NCBI RefSeq assembly: GCF_000237925.1
Contig: NC_031496.1
Coordinates: forward strand, 7,675,801-7,739,800
From: Schistosoma mansoni
Taxonomy: Eukaryota > Platyhelminthes > Trematoda > Strigeidida > Schistosomatidae
Reading direction: 5' to 3'
Length of the DNA: 64,000 nt
Each line of letters opens with the position of its first letter. Positions within the stretch are counted from its first letter, which is position 1. Shown here one piece after another: positions 11,426-23,008 of the stretch. The translations under genes and the position numbers were made by a program. The notes under the pieces were generated by a model. The model saw only the letters and a program-made list of their open reading frames with translations. It was not told the origin of the DNA and ran no database searches.

Positions 11426-13048
11426 CTAGCTTTCTTTTGCTATCTCCAATTCACTTGGTGAATTAGGTCTATCATTGACAATGAAATCTTTGAATCGACA
11501 AGCAACGAGTAACGTAGGGAAACTCGACAATAGAAACATGGATAGGAACACTAAAGTTGGATATCCAATTAAAGAACCTCCAACATAGGGTCCAACCAAG
11601 AAGGCTACATTTATAACAGTACGGAAAATAGTTTGTGCTCGATCCATATCAGAAACTGGAGCAAGTTTTGTGTACAACGATTCTGAATAAGCATATGTGA
11701 AAGGTATTCCAAGTACATGTATTGCTATACCTGTGAGCGTTAAAGGAATACTCATTCGTAAAGGGATTTCAGAAAGTAAATAAACTGTTACTGTCAACCA
11801 CAAGTAAGAAATCACCATAGTAACAAGACCTGCTAATAGTAAGACACGATCCGTATAAAATTGATTAAGAATACGTAGCAATATTACCACGAAGATAATC
11901 AGAATGCTTGCAGCAAGATATACATAGCTCGTTTCCACTTCAGTCCATTGAAATACACGATTAGCTACCGGTGGTAATGCTGCTTCTAAGCTCATAAAGC
12001 TGAAGTATGCTGCGAAATTTACACAGTAAAGAGCAATTATATTAAACGATAGGTAATGTCGTAAAGAATTGTTTATAACAGCAGTACTAAACCGACCAGA
12101 GTTTAGCGAATCAGTAGAATCACTAAGCATTGGTCGAGAATCCTCCTTCGCTTGTTCATTAGACTGTATCCAATTATCGCGGTCGCAACAGGACCGTTGA
12201 CCATTATTATAAATAACTCTACCATTTTTATCAACATTTGGATATGAGAAAAATATAATAATTGAGTGTAAAAGCCATAATATTGCCATTAGAAGCCCAG
12301 GCCCATTGTAGACGTTGAGTGCAAAGTTTGCTACACGATAATCCATTTTAGCCATCATTAGTGTAAACGAAGGACCAAAAATGAGACCAATTTGACGAGT
12401 AAGTAGTAGTACAATAATGTATGTGGTACGTTCATCTCGATTTGTAGCTCTTACTATGTCCGCGTAAAGTGGAGGTTCACAGCTAGCTCCAATTCCAGAG
12501 ATCAGCCTTCCCAAAATAACTGCTGAAGGGACGGGAGCAAACAAGTAAATAAGATTCCCAATGATTTCCAGAAGATTGGCGACCATTAGAAGTGTTTTTA
12601 CGCGAACACCAGAATAGGAAGCAATACCGTATATAGGGGTCATAATAAGAATAGATAAACTGAACGCTGCAACGGTAGTTCCGTAATGTGTATTAGCGAC
12701 ATCTGCTCCCCAGTATTCTTTAAGATATAGCCAGAGCGTAGGTAATATCACAGCACGTTCAACATTAGATAAGAAACCCCAAGTGGATGCCGTGAATACC
12801 ATCCAAAATTTATTTGACCACATTGTTTGCCTGCAACACAAACACCATCGGCGACAAAACGGCATGGTAGATTTGCTGGTAGTCGAATATGTGCTATCTG
12901 TATGGATTGGTATTGTTACATCTGAAGTCTGTCGGTAATGTCTTGGTTTGATTTTCCCAAGATCAGGAGCCGCAGAAGCATCGCAACTGACTTCCGATTT
13001 AATCATCGTAACATATTCCTGATCAAGTGGCATTCCTCTAGTCGTCAT
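11426..13048 (-). CDS. MFSD8/CLN7-like major facilitator transporter
   Basis: Complete 540-codon open frame without introns. The protein looks like a 12-helix major facilitator: helices start about residue 80, 121, 152, 173, 208, 246, 331, 371, 404, 430, 472 and 497, with a cytoplasmic N-terminal tail of ~80 residues and a long central loop (270-325). The first half matches MFSD8 (lysosomal, mutated in human CLN7 disease): WGFLSNVERAVILPTLWLYL, GRLISGIGASCEPPLYADIV, then a DER box (205-207), GLIFGPSF and NVYNGPGLLMAILWLLHS. The length is close to human MFSD8 (518). The tail holds YVTM (12-15), which fits a YxxPhi endolysosomal sorting signal; that is inference. The start was chosen as the first Met of the frame; upstream lies an inverted pair of CCAAT boxes. 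The human relative has been linked to lysosomal chloride flux; the substrate here is unknown. Lack of introns could mean a retrocopy or an intronless family, but the frame is intact and biased like a real gene. Confidence 0.9.
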   Translation of the reverse strand: MTTRGMPLDQEYVTMIKSEVSCDASAAPDLGKIKPRHYRQTSDVTIPIHTDSTYSTTSKSTMPFCRRWCLCCRQTMWSNKFWMVFTASTWGFLSNVERAVILPTLWLYLKEYWGADVANTHYGTTVAAFSLSILIMTPIYGIASYSGVRVKTLLMVANLLEIIGNLIYLFAPVPSAVILGRLISGIGASCEPPLYADIVRATNRDERTTYIIVLLLTRQIGLIFGPSFTLMMAKMDYRVANFALNVYNGPGLLMAILWLLHSIIIFFSYPNVDKNGRVIYNNGQRSCCDRDNWIQSNEQAKEDSRPMLSDSTDSLNSGRFSTAVINNSLRHYLSFNIIALYCVNFAAYFSFMSLEAALPPVANRVFQWTEVETSYVYLAASILIIFVVILLRILNQFYTDRVLLLAGLVTMVISYLWLTVTVYLLSEIPLRMSIPLTLTGIAIHVLGIPFTYAYSESLYTKLAPVSDMDRAQTIFRTVINVAFLVGPYVGGSLIGYPTLVFLSMFLLSSFPTLLVACRFKDFIVNDRPNSPSELEIAKES

Positions 13049-13096
13049 GATACATACCGAAAGCTATTGATGGTTAGACAAACAGACACTGGAAAA

Positions 13097-13180
13097 TTAA
13101 GCCAATCAGATGGATTAATATAGACAGTCTGAAGTGATTTTAATGACTAACATACCTGGACTGTTAGCTGATTGGCTTAA
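13097..13180. promoter_or_regulatory. Inverted pair of CCAAT boxes upstream of the transporter
   Basis: TTAAGCCAATCAG at 13097-13109 and its exact 13-base complement at 13168-13180, 49 and 120 bases upstream of the chosen start codon. CCAATCAG is the classic NF-Y site, here once in each orientation. A promoter role is inferred from position and motif. Confidence 0.55.
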
Positions 13181-14122
13181 AGAAAAATCGATGAATTATA
13201 TATTTTTTAATGCAATTTGAAATATCAACATCAGTGATTCGTCTGACAAATTTGTGGCTTGGCTTGGCCACCTTATGTCCAATGTAACAACATAAAATTA
13301 GGTTTGGCTATCAATCGTGTTTGTCGTTTAGCCATGGCATACTAACAGCACGAGTTTCGTGTGTTTCCTACTTGAGTCCTAGCTAATTCGTGGATGTATA
13401 TTTAGGATTAGAAGCACAGGACATATATATCAGTACTACTGTGATCTTAAGAAGGGATTCGTCTATATTTAAAGACACATAAGTAAAAGCCTTGGCGATT
13501 TAGATTAAAGAATTCTAATGCTCCGCCTGTCATTGTGGCTCAAGCACCAGTCCTTTACTTATTGACTGCTTAATCATGACATGTTGATTTGTTTTCAGCA
13601 TGGACGTGGTGATTTAGTTTGGGACACACTCAAGTTGTAGTTTGTGATGTGGTGCGCATCCATTGGTAACATGGTACCTATGGTCTGTGTCACATTAGTC
13701 ACTGGGGTTATTATGGACGATCATAAGAAGCGTAATCAAAAATAGATTGAACTTCGTCTGATATATATCCTCTTCAAAATTGGTAAATAAAAATAAAAAG
13801 TTGAGAAATACACTCTGTTACGAGTTTTCAGCCTTCTGAAAAATTCACCTTACTTTACCATTCTTTCAAATAAACAATTTGCAAACAACATGTCAACGGG
13901 TTTACCCTAAACTGTTCGCTTGGGAAAACACTGATCTCCACAAATTGTATAATATCCAATCAAACCGTTTCACCTCCTTATTCCTTTGAATTCTATTCAA
14001 AACCCTATTAACATCGACACAGAGACGATGATATCCTTTTAAGAGGAATTTTAAATCAACTATTCCTACCATGACCTTTAAATAGATAACACTAAGCAGC
14101 ACAAATTAAATGTGAATTCACA
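13181..14122. other. No gene seen
   Basis: Upstream flank of the transporter gene; AT-rich, with only short unconvincing open frames and no assigned repeat. Confidence 0.45.
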
Positions 14123-14840
14123 TTCGACCGTAGCTGCTACCTTGACGTGGTGGTCGGGCTTGCCTATCATGATGACCCAATCGAGCTATATTGGCTGAAA
14201 CATATGTTCCTGTAGGTTCTACCATGCCAGGCAGGTCGATTGGAGAACAGTAAGACAAGGCATCAACTCAAGGTCTGGGGGTGAGGTCGTACTGCTGACT
14301 GTAGAGAGGTGTGACAGCAGTAAGGTGTTTCCCTCGGACAACCAGCATCAGCAGCGATGCTGCCTTCTCACAAGGAAGGAAGGGGTTAGAAAATGTCAAC
14401 CCTAAAATTGTCACGCCTCACCTTACCTCACAGATTTCCGTCTCCGGCGGTAAGGCCCTTTGAAGAACGGAGCTAACACGTCAAAAATCCCCCTCAAAAA
14501 GGCCGTGCATGACCGGCATCAAGGAGCTGTCCCTTGGACTCTGTGATCACGCTCCCAGGTCGTTAAGAGCAACATTAATCCAACTTCTTTTTCAGGTCCC
14601 TCAAGAAATACCCTTCCACGGTGTGGGCTGCCGGGAAGTAATATTAGCCCTCATATCCGTAACAGCACATGAGACCAAGTTGGTCACATTCAAATCCTTT
14701 CTACACCTCCTAATAACTCTCTAATCTCCACGACTAACCCTTCTCACGTCCTTTTATCACCTCGCACTGCTAGGGCAAGCGATTCGAGTACCCGGAACGT
14801 TATTCCTGGTCTCCTGAAACCACGCTCTAAACTGACTACA
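14123..14840 (+). mobile_element. 5' end of a LINE B relative, lacking the body
   Basis: Aligns with the LINE B leader from its first bases (GACCGTAGCTGCTACCTTGA) through CGGTGTGGGCTGCCGGGAAG and on to the first codons of the endonuclease (CTGGTCTCCTGAAACCACGC), then stops. It is clearly diverged from LINE B, so it may be a sister family. Keeping the 5' end and losing the 3' end is the opposite of normal LINE truncation. Confidence 0.8.
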
Positions 14841-15770
14841 TCTGTTCACACTAGAATTTTTATTACCGTTTATCTATATTGAATGTAACTCTGGTTACAA
14901 ATTACATGGTTGGATAGATCTCACGATCATGTGACTGAAACTTACAATCAGAGACAATAACACTGCAACAGAGAAACGCTTCTCTCATTGAACAAAAAGT
15001 GATTTTTAATAGAGTAACTTATCATAACAAACAAATTAATTAGTTAAACCTCAGAAACTAGTCAATAGTCGAGAGTTAGCAGTAACAAATTTACTAGTTA
15101 GTTCTATTTCTCGATTAATCTGATCTCGCCTATTCAGTATATGTAACATCTGACTTATTATTTCCAGACAAATTATTCAATTACAATAAAAATCCATCAA
15201 AACTAAGGAGATTCAACAAACATTACTGAAGGTTAAACGTTCGTTCTTGTTTTGAATCACTCAAATCATTGATGCACACCCTTCTTTCTGAATAATAAAA
15301 TCTCTCAATATTGATTATGCCTGTTTATCTGCTTAATTCTCTGTTTACTCATTATATATAAATGTAATTTCTATCAGCTTACCTATCATCAACACAAGAT
15401 TGTTTACTAATTGTACTAAATACAATTCTGTTTATATTCAGGTAGTTAGTTATTTGAGTGAATATTTACATCAAAAATGGATATCAAATGTCGGATACAG
15501 TAGTGTTAATCTTCAATTCATGAAGTATATCATGAGTAGTTCATATGTACTTTATTTAGATCGATTACGTAATAATACAATAAAAAGTGTAGTGATAAAC
15601 CTTTTCTTCAATTGAATCAAATAAGTAAGTAAGAGGAAGAATGCTAAACAAAAAGTCAGAGTTACACATTTTTATTCCTAAATGAAATTTAAATGTTGAA
15701 AATTAATTTATTTACGGCTTGATGATGAATAGTCGTACGTGCTTTAATTCAATTGTCCTTGAGGTTTTAT
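14841..15770. other. No gene seen
   Basis: AT-rich DNA with no assigned repeat or coding signal. Confidence 0.45.
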
Positions 15771-15779
15771 CGATCAAGT

Positions 15780-15965
15780 TGCAGTGTGCCACTCGTCTAG
15801 GTGACTCGGTATTGCGTGCACCATGTTGAGATGTAAGGTGGTGGCTGGATGTGGTCAATAAGACAGCCTGGACCTATGTTTCGTGTTATTTGGCACTCAT
15901 CAGCAAGATGTACCCGTAATCTTGAGGGGACTGATGCCCCCTGACGGAATTCGATCCTGTGTCAC
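15780..15965 (-). repeat. PLE-type hammerhead end, minus copy
   Basis: On the minus strand it reads GGTACATCTTGCTGATGAGT, then a stem II with GCC/GGC-like pairing, then ACACGAAACATAGG. The two invariant boxes CUGAUGAG and GAAA are both present (about 15872-15925). The same layout is at 52628 in the other orientation. Confidence 0.65.
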
Positions 15966-15994
15966 CCAGCTTTATAGCCAGAGACGGACTGAAA

Positions 15995-16110
15995 CTGACC
16001 AAGCTTGCTGTTGAGTGATAAATAGCATGAAACCTAGGTCTAACGTTTTCTATCGACTACCTCCAACCACCAGCTTATACCCTAGTGTTTACAGTTTCTT
16101 GAAAAATTTC
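15995..16110 (+). repeat. PLE-type hammerhead end, plus copy
   Basis: Inverted partner of the copy at 15780-15965. It shows CTTGCTGTTGAGTGATAAAT, GCATGAAACCTAGG and the outer stem CTATCGACTACCTCCAAC. The first box reads CTGTTGAG, so this ribozyme is probably dead. Confidence 0.55.
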
Positions 16111-16647
16111 TCACATGTAGATGCAGACTCTGTATCTAATATCAATATTAACAACATTGTAGGTCATATTGTGCACATAATAATTTCATTCCAGTGAAAT
16201 ATTGATCTGAGATATCTTTTCAGTACTTCAGCTCTTTAATAGTGCTGATCGATAAGCAGCCCTGACTCTAGTTGACTATAACCTCAATTTAATATAGTAT
16301 AATAAACTTTGTCTAGCCCCTTGCGAAACGGTGGTTTCAAAATCCAGATATGAAATATACTGGAAGAATATATACAATGCAACAGACAAACCATGAATAG
16401 AAATCGGAGAGGGAGTAACAGACTATTCAATCTGAATAAGCATGAATCGTCTTATATATGAAAACAGATAAGGTATAAAATACGTGTAAGCAGATAGATG
16501 CACGTTCTTGGCAAATAATCTGAGACACCATTAGTTCGTTGTTCGTCAAGATCTGTTGATTAAGTCGAAAAATTGATGGTTGAGAAATCTTTTCGTTTCT
16601 TTCTCAATGAAGATTAATTTTAAAAAAAAACAGGAACTCAGGAATTA

Positions 16648-16965
16648 TAAGCAGAGATGGATAGTAGCTAGCAGTGAAATCCAGGACTCACGTTTCGTCC
16701 TATTTGGGATTCGTCAACTGGATGTACCTGCATCTTTAAGTTGATGCTCACTCTGGGACTCGAACCCAGTACCGTTCGCTTCAAACGCCATCACGTTATC
16801 CACTCAGTTACTGAGTCCATCTTCGATTATAATGCTTGTGAATTTAGGCTATATCGAGGCAATACGCACAGGATTCATATATGCCAATTAGAGACTGATC
16901 AATTGCAGTCTTAAGCATCAATAGGAAGATTCAAACAGACAATACCAAGTGAATAGAAACTCAGG
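16648..16965 (-). repeat. Type-2 (Smalpha-like) hammerhead SINE with outer arm
   Basis: Antisense tRNA-headed SINE (B box complement TCGAACCCAGTA at 16759-16770) with a hammerhead segment at 16675-16735. GAAAC and stem II are kept, but the first box reads TTGACGA instead of CTGACGA. The right side (16825-16965) is the GCTTGTGAATTTAGGCTATA arm shared with the copies at 25831 and 38371. Confidence 0.75.
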
Positions 16966-16969
16966 AAGC

Positions 16970-18610
16970 CGTAGAGGTATAAGTGTCTAAAACAAGTATT
17001 CATTGGTTTGGTCATTGGATAAATGATATAACTTTGACAGAGCTATTGGCACTAAATAGTGAGATGTTAATAAGAAGGAATTTGAGGGGATTACGATATC
17101 ACCTAGAATCTTGCGGACGGACGAAAGTCAGCAACACAACAACAGGAGAATTTAAGCTATTTGATGTGAACCGCTATTCACTATTCCACCGCGCTACAAC
17201 CCTGATAACTAGAGAGAGAAGACCAGAATCAGCCGAGAAAACTATGTATTCCACAAGCAGTCCGGAAGCAAGAATGGACAAGCATACAATCCATGCGTAT
17301 TTATACAGTACAAAAATGTCCTTTGTAAACGTCACAAAATAGCGTATTAAAAAGGGAAACGAACCAATGAAATTTAAGGTCCTTCCAGATGGGAAATGCA
17401 AACTGAAGGTAAAAATGGGCACTTTTGGTGTGAAATCAGAAACTCGGATTTCCATAATAAAATTACAAATATGAGACATTTATCAATGGATTTCTGGGGA
17501 TCAAGCATCCTCAACAGTTTTGTTTTCTTCCTGCTCAAGAAAATTTAAAATTCTGATGATAAACAAACCATTGTTAACGGGAATAAGCATACATATCAGT
17601 TAAAGTGCCATTGAGCCAAATTTTAATTATACATAAATAAAGATATATGGCAAAATCACTACCAAACAATGGATCTTATCATTTGTGGGGATTTGGCGAA
17701 TCGAAAATCGGAGAACTATACATCGAGGCATCTTGTAGATTTCAGTGGAAATCTGAAAGTCTAAATTGATATACGAAAAAACAATTCATCGATTTCGTGA
17801 ATTCAGTTTAACCGTTTATATTTAACTTCAAGTCAACAAACGAATTTTTCACAAAGAGAAAACTGCACCTAATTTGACCAGGTCATCAAGAAAATGATAA
17901 GTGAAGAAAAAGAATAACACGAAGATGAAAATCCATCATGATCAATAGGAATGAGGAAATTCATAAAGGATATTCTCACATTATTGATTATTCATAGGAA
18001 GAGGACGTGAATATTCTAGAAAGACGTACTAGATGCTACCCACAAGACTGCTTGCAAGTGGCATTTAACGGGACGTGGCTTGGAATTTGTCACAGTCGTC
18101 AGACAGTATGAAGAGTTTCCGTAAATCGAAAGCACGGTATAGGCAGAACATTTGATGATCAAACAACAAGATAGTTTTGATCTCAGAACACACCACTTGA
18201 TGCAAATGTATGATTGAAGGCTATGTATATGTGTTACGTAAATACCTCCTCTCTGCTTCTTTTTCAACAGTAGCAAAATTTTAAAGTGATTTGTAATCGA
18301 GGGATGTTTTAGATTGGGAAACTCACGTCATCATTAGTGAAATTACGTGACTTGGCGTATAGAGCTAGATATGATGCTTAAGTTTGAAGCAACTGACGTA
18401 TACAAATTGATCTATAAAGCATCTTATCAAGATTTACAGAAGACAGTGGAAACCAGAAGGTTCAAACCGGACATTTATATTTTTAAAAAAATCTGTGATT
18501 TACACCAAACCACCTTAGAAATGGAAGAGAACTGGACTTTCTGGCTCCTTTTTTCAACTAATTGTGGTTACAATCTAGTGAGTTTAGTTTACACGTCCTA
18601 TTTCTTTCTA
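16970..18610. other. No gene seen
   Basis: Includes open frames of 86 to 119 codons (for example 16983-17342), but with no motif, no splice pattern and overlapping antisense frames; I take them as chance. Confidence 0.45.
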
Positions 18611-18620
18611 AAACTCTGTA

Positions 18621-18731
18621 TCTCTCCTAGAGTTACTGCCGGTCCCAAGCGCGGGTAAAGGAGGAGGGTTGGGCATGGGGTTAGCGACCCCATCCCGCAG
18701 AAAAACTAACTCGCTAAAAAACGCTAACCAG
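18621..18731 (+). repeat. Short dispersed repeat R4
   Basis: Lacks the first few bases of the family but keeps GGTTAGCGACCCCATCCCG and the AAAAAACGCTAACCAG end. Confidence 0.7.
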
Positions 18732-18818
18732 GAAAAATAATATTTCTTTCTAAACTTCACAGGTTTGTGTTGTATTACACAATATTGTAGAATTTAATTT
18801 CCAAATTATTCTTTGATC

Positions 18819-18994
18819 GAGATCATGAATCGATCAATGTTAGACCACCATTGAAAACCTGGAACAACTGGACGGCTGTTTCGTCCTAATATAGGACTCC
18901 TCAGCAGTGTACATTCACGATCCCACATGATGGATCCAAACCCAGGACCTTCGGTCTCACGCACAAACTCTTAACTTCTAGACCATTGAGCCAA
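18819..18994 (-). repeat. Type-1 hammerhead SINE
   Basis: Antisense copy cut next to the point where LINE B inserted (target duplication begins at 19023). It contains tRNA-like boxes near 18950-18990 and a well-kept ribozyme segment listed separately. Confidence 0.8.
18861..18913 (-). ncRNA. Hammerhead ribozyme motif in type-1 SINE
   Basis: Minus strand: CACTGCTGAGGAG, stem II TCCTA/TAGGA with a three-base loop, CGAAAC, a very short stem III, then GTC before CAGT. All invariant core bases are present, stem II is perfect and stem I is short. The near-palindromic stem III suggests it works poorly alone or as a dimer, as known for Schistosoma hammerheads. Confidence 0.65.
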
Positions 18995-19022
18995 AATCAT
19001 TTTTCACAATTCATACAACTTA

Positions 19023-19035
19023 TTTGTTACTGATT
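19023..19035. repeat. Target-site duplication, left copy
   Basis: TTTGTTACTGATT, identical to 22944-22956. The pair brackets LINE B exactly. Confidence 0.9.
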
Positions 19036-22000
19036 CCCGACCGTTGCTGCTACCTTGACGTGGTGGTCGGGCTTGCCTATCGTGATGAATCAATCGAGCT
19101 ATACTGGCTGGAACAATCGTTCCTCAAGGTCCTACCATGCCAGGCAGGTCGTTTGAAGAGCGGTGAGACTAAAAGCAGCAATCCCAAGGTCCGAAGGCGA
19201 AGTCGTACTGCTGACTGTACAGAGGTGTGACAGCGGTAAGGTGTTTCCTTCAGACAACCAGCATGACAGCGATGCTGCCTTCCCACAAGGAGGGGTGGGG
19301 TTAGAAAAGGTCGACCCTAAAAATGCACACCTCGCCTTATCCCACGGATATCCGTCTCCGGCGGTAAGGTCCTTTGAAGAACGGAGCTAACACAAAAACT
19401 ACTCACAAAAAGGTCGTGTGTAACCGACCTCAAGCAGTTGTCCCTTGGGCACTGCGGTCACGCTCTCAGGTCATTAAGACCACTTCTAACCCAATTTCCT
19501 TTTCAGGTACCCCTAGAAGAACCCTTCCACGGTGTGGGCAACCGGGAAGTGATAACTGCCCCAATACCTCTAACAGCACTCAAGACCACTGTATTCATAA
19601 TCAATCTCCCTCTTCAATTCCTACCATTCCTTCTACCTTGACTTTCAACACTAAACTTCCTCTTCCGGTTTCCTCCTCAAGTGTCACCATGGCCAACGAT
19701 TCTAGTGCGCGAAACGCTGTCCCAGGTCTACTAAAACCTCGCTCCAAACTACACATTGGAGCCTTCAACGTACGTACTTTAAGTCAAATCGGTCAACAGG
19801 CCTCCTTGGCTAAAACCCTAGAATCTCGTACCATTGATGTATGCTGTGTCTCCGAAACACGCATACAGGATCCTAGTGTGGTCATTCACTTGACCTCACC
19901 TCGCCAAAATGGACAGCCAACGAAATACACCCTCCGTGTATCTGGCGACCCGTTGGCTAGTTCTCATGGACTTGCAGATGTAGGCATAGCACTAAGTACA
20001 AGGGCAGAACAGGCACTACTAGAATGGATCCCCGTGAACAGTCGCTTGTGTGCTGTCCGGCTAAATGGCTCCGTAAGAACTCGGAAGGATAGGGCCACAC
20101 GTCGTTGCCTTTTCGTCGTTTCTGCCTACGCTCCCACTGACTGCAGCCATGATGAAGTGAAAGATGACTTTTACAGAAAGCTCTCTGAGCTTCTTCAGAA
20201 AGCTAAGCGCTCAGACATAGTAGTCGTAGCGGGTGACTTTAATGCCCAGGTAGGCAGCTTAAATCAAACAGAAAGACATTTAGGTGGGTGTTTTAGTATT
20301 CCGGCTCAACGAACCGATAATGGTGATCGTCCGTTGCAACTATGCTCAGACAATCGTTTATTTTTAGCAAGCACTAATTTTAAGCATAAGGAGAGACATC
20401 GTCTAACATGGTGACCACCTGCACCAAACCAGTGATGGACTCAAATAGACCATATTGTCATCAGTCATCGTTGGAGAGGCTCAATAGAAGATTGTCGCTC
20501 GTATTGGAATACTTGTTTAGACTCTGATCACGCTTTAATACGAGCGCGCATTTGTCTGCGCCTCACTGGACGCAAGGAAACTACACTAAGAAGACCCATT
20601 AGGATTGAACTGTAGGACGAGAAAGCCAAATGCGAATTCCAGAAACAACTGAGTTCACATCTAGGCAGTTCTCTAAACGAGACTGACCCAGATGCTGCTT
20701 GGAAAGACACACGGACAGCTGTGGAAACAGCAGTAACATCTATTAGTTATTTAAACCATAGGGCTCCAAAAAACCAGTGGATTTCTTCTAAGTCTATTTC
20801 ACTGATGGATTCGCGTAAACTCATCCCATCAGGCTCTGAACACGACGAAGAGCGTAAAGAAATTAGATCTAGGTTAACTAAAAGTCTAAGGAACGATCGT
20901 GAGCAGTGGTGGGCAACGAAAGCAAAAGAGATGGAAAAGGAAGCGGCTGTAGGCAACACCAGGCAACTATTCAGACTAATAAAAGAAACCGGAATTAAGA
21001 AGTCAAGTGTAAGTGAGACAATCTCCGAAAAAGACGGAACCCTTATCTGCTCTCAACCCAAACGTTTAGAACGATGGGCGGAACACTTTAAGGAGCAGTT
21101 TAGCTGGCCTTCAGCTACTGCACAACTACCCACTATTCCTAGAAAACCTGAATGGAACATTGAAGTAGGCCCCCCGACCCTACTTGAAGTTCAAAAGGCT
21201 ATAGGTAATCTGAAACGAGGAAGAGCAGCTGGTCCAGATGAATTGGCTCCAGAGGTCTTTAAATATGGTGGTCCAGTTTTATTGATTAGGTTGACTAATA
21301 TTCTGGCTAAAATCTGGGGACTGGATGTAATCCCATCTGACCGGTCACAATCACTGGTTGTCCCAATATATAAAAAGAGGCCAAAATCATCCTGTGATAA
21401 CCATAGAGGGATTAGTCTAACTAACATAGTATCTAAAATACTAGCCTCAATAATTATCGAGCGCCTAACTAAGACTCGTGAACTGCAAACACGAGAAAAT
21501 CAGGCTGGCTTCAGACCTGGTCGTGGCTGTATCGACCACATATTCACCATTCGTCAAGTTTTAGAGCACAGACATGCTTATCGGCGTCCGACAATGATAG
21601 TTTTTCTTGACTTGAAAGCAGCATTTGACTCTGTAGACCGAGAGGTTCTGTGGCAGTGTCTGTCATTGAAAGGTGTACCTGAGAAGTACATAAACCTTGT
21701 GAAGGCTCTTTACTCGAACACTATTAGTCGAGTGAGAGCTTATGGCGAACTGTCATATGATTTTACAACCTCAAGTGGTGTCCGTCAAGGCTGTCCACTA
21801 TCCCCATTTTTGTTTAACTTCATTATAGACCTGTTGCTGGAAATAAAGCTCTCGTCGACTGAATTTTCAGGAATTGATCTTCTACCAGGAGGTTCACTTA
21901 TCGACTTAGAATACGCAGATGACATAGTCCTGTTTGGTGAAGACACTGGCAAAATGCAGAGTCTTCTGTTAGAACTGAGTAATAATGCCAGGATGTTTGG

Positions 22001-22943
22001 GATGCGTTTCTCCCCATCCAAATGTAAATTGTTACTCCAGGACTGGTCTGCGTCAACACCTGAACTAAGGATAGGGAGTGAAGTAGTCGAACGCGTAGAC
22101 AACTTCACTTATCTTAGAAGTCTGATCAGCCCTAATGAGTTGGTGTCTGACGAAATCTCAGCACGGATTCAAAAAGCTCGTTTGGCTTTTGCCAACTTAC
22201 GTCACCTATGGCGAAGACGAGATATCCGTCTATCAATTAACGGACGAGTATACTGCGCAGCAGTTCGCTCTGTTCTACTTTACGGCTGCGAAACATGGCC
22301 ATTAAGAGTAGAAGATACTCGTAGGTTACTAGTATTTGACCACAGATGCCTTAGAAATATTGCTCGCATCTGTTGGGTTGACCGGGTAAGTAATAGTGAG
22401 GTTAGACACAGGGTATTAGGGAATGATAGTAAGTCAGTTGATGAGGTCCTGAATCTTCATCGACTGAGATGGTTGGGCCACGTGTTACGTATGCCTGAAC
22501 ATCGATTACCACGACGCGCAATGTTGACTAGTGTAGGGGATGGTTGGAAGAGAGTTAGGGGCGGCCAAACCAAAACGTGGCATCAGTGCTTGAAGTCACT
22601 AACTTCTAGTCTGAGCCATGTTGGTAGAGCAGACTACCTGGTTGGGGTCCGTGTGACTATCGTAACCAATGGTCGAAGACTCTGGATGACATGGCTCAGA
22701 ATCGATCACAATGGCGTAGGTGTATACACTCTTTATGTTCCCTTAAACCTTGAGATTAAAATTGCTTCATAACTTTTTTCTTTCCTATACTATATCCTTA
22801 TATACAACCTTTCTTTATATACTACCACCACTAAATTAATTACTTCTATGAATGCGTTGTTGATCTTGTTGTGCTAACGAGGTATGGCAACTTGGACCGA
22901 TGCATATATGTGCCTGGTCCTACGTTGTCGTTGACTGACTGAC
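19036..22943 (+). mobile_element. LINE B (RTE-like), full length, 3.9 kb
   Basis: Runs from CCCGACCGTTGCTGCTACC to a short TGAC-repeat tail (GTTGACTGACTGAC), bracketed by a perfect 13-bp target duplication. Parts are a leader of ~650 bp, an APE-type endonuclease, RT, a C-terminal region and a short 3' UTR. The full length plus intact duplication point to a recent insertion, yet three in-frame stops are present, so either the source copy was already defective or the copy has aged a little. Related pieces lie at 3108, 14123 and 31771. Confidence 0.93.
19689..22772 (+). pseudogene. LINE B polyprotein: APE endonuclease plus reverse transcriptase
   Basis: One continuous frame of 1028 codons from ATG in a good context (CACCATGG). 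Stops at 20412 (TGA), 20433 (TGA) and 20613 (TAG) break it without any frameshift. Endonuclease (about residues 20-290): HIGAFNVRTL, CVSETRI with the catalytic Glu, VVAGDFNAQVG, LTW and QIDHIVIS, then SDHALI with the terminal His. RT (about 480-780): VVPIYKKRPKSSCDNHRGIS, AGFRPGRGCIDHI, FLDLKAAFDSVDR, SSGVRQGCPLSPFLFN and LEYADDIVLF with the catalytic YADD. C-terminus: LLYGCETWPLR, RLRWLGHVLRM. It would nick target DNA and copy its RNA there. The first two stops fall between the LTW and QIDH motifs of the endonuclease. The last ~40 residues are read in a different frame from LINE A. Confidence 0.92.
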
Positions 22944-22956
22944 TTTGTTACTGATT
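22944..22956. repeat. Target-site duplication, right copy
   Basis: TTTGTTACTGATT, exact match to 19023-19035, directly after the TGAC tail of LINE B. Confidence 0.9.
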
Positions 22957-23008
22957 GCCAATTCAAAATTATTTGGCTTATATTTATTTGAAAAGAGATT
23001 AACGAAAA

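Noticed and set aside
16983-17342. 119-codon open frame on the plus strand
   Set aside because: No motif, a strong antisense frame over the same bases and AT-rich composition; most likely chance.
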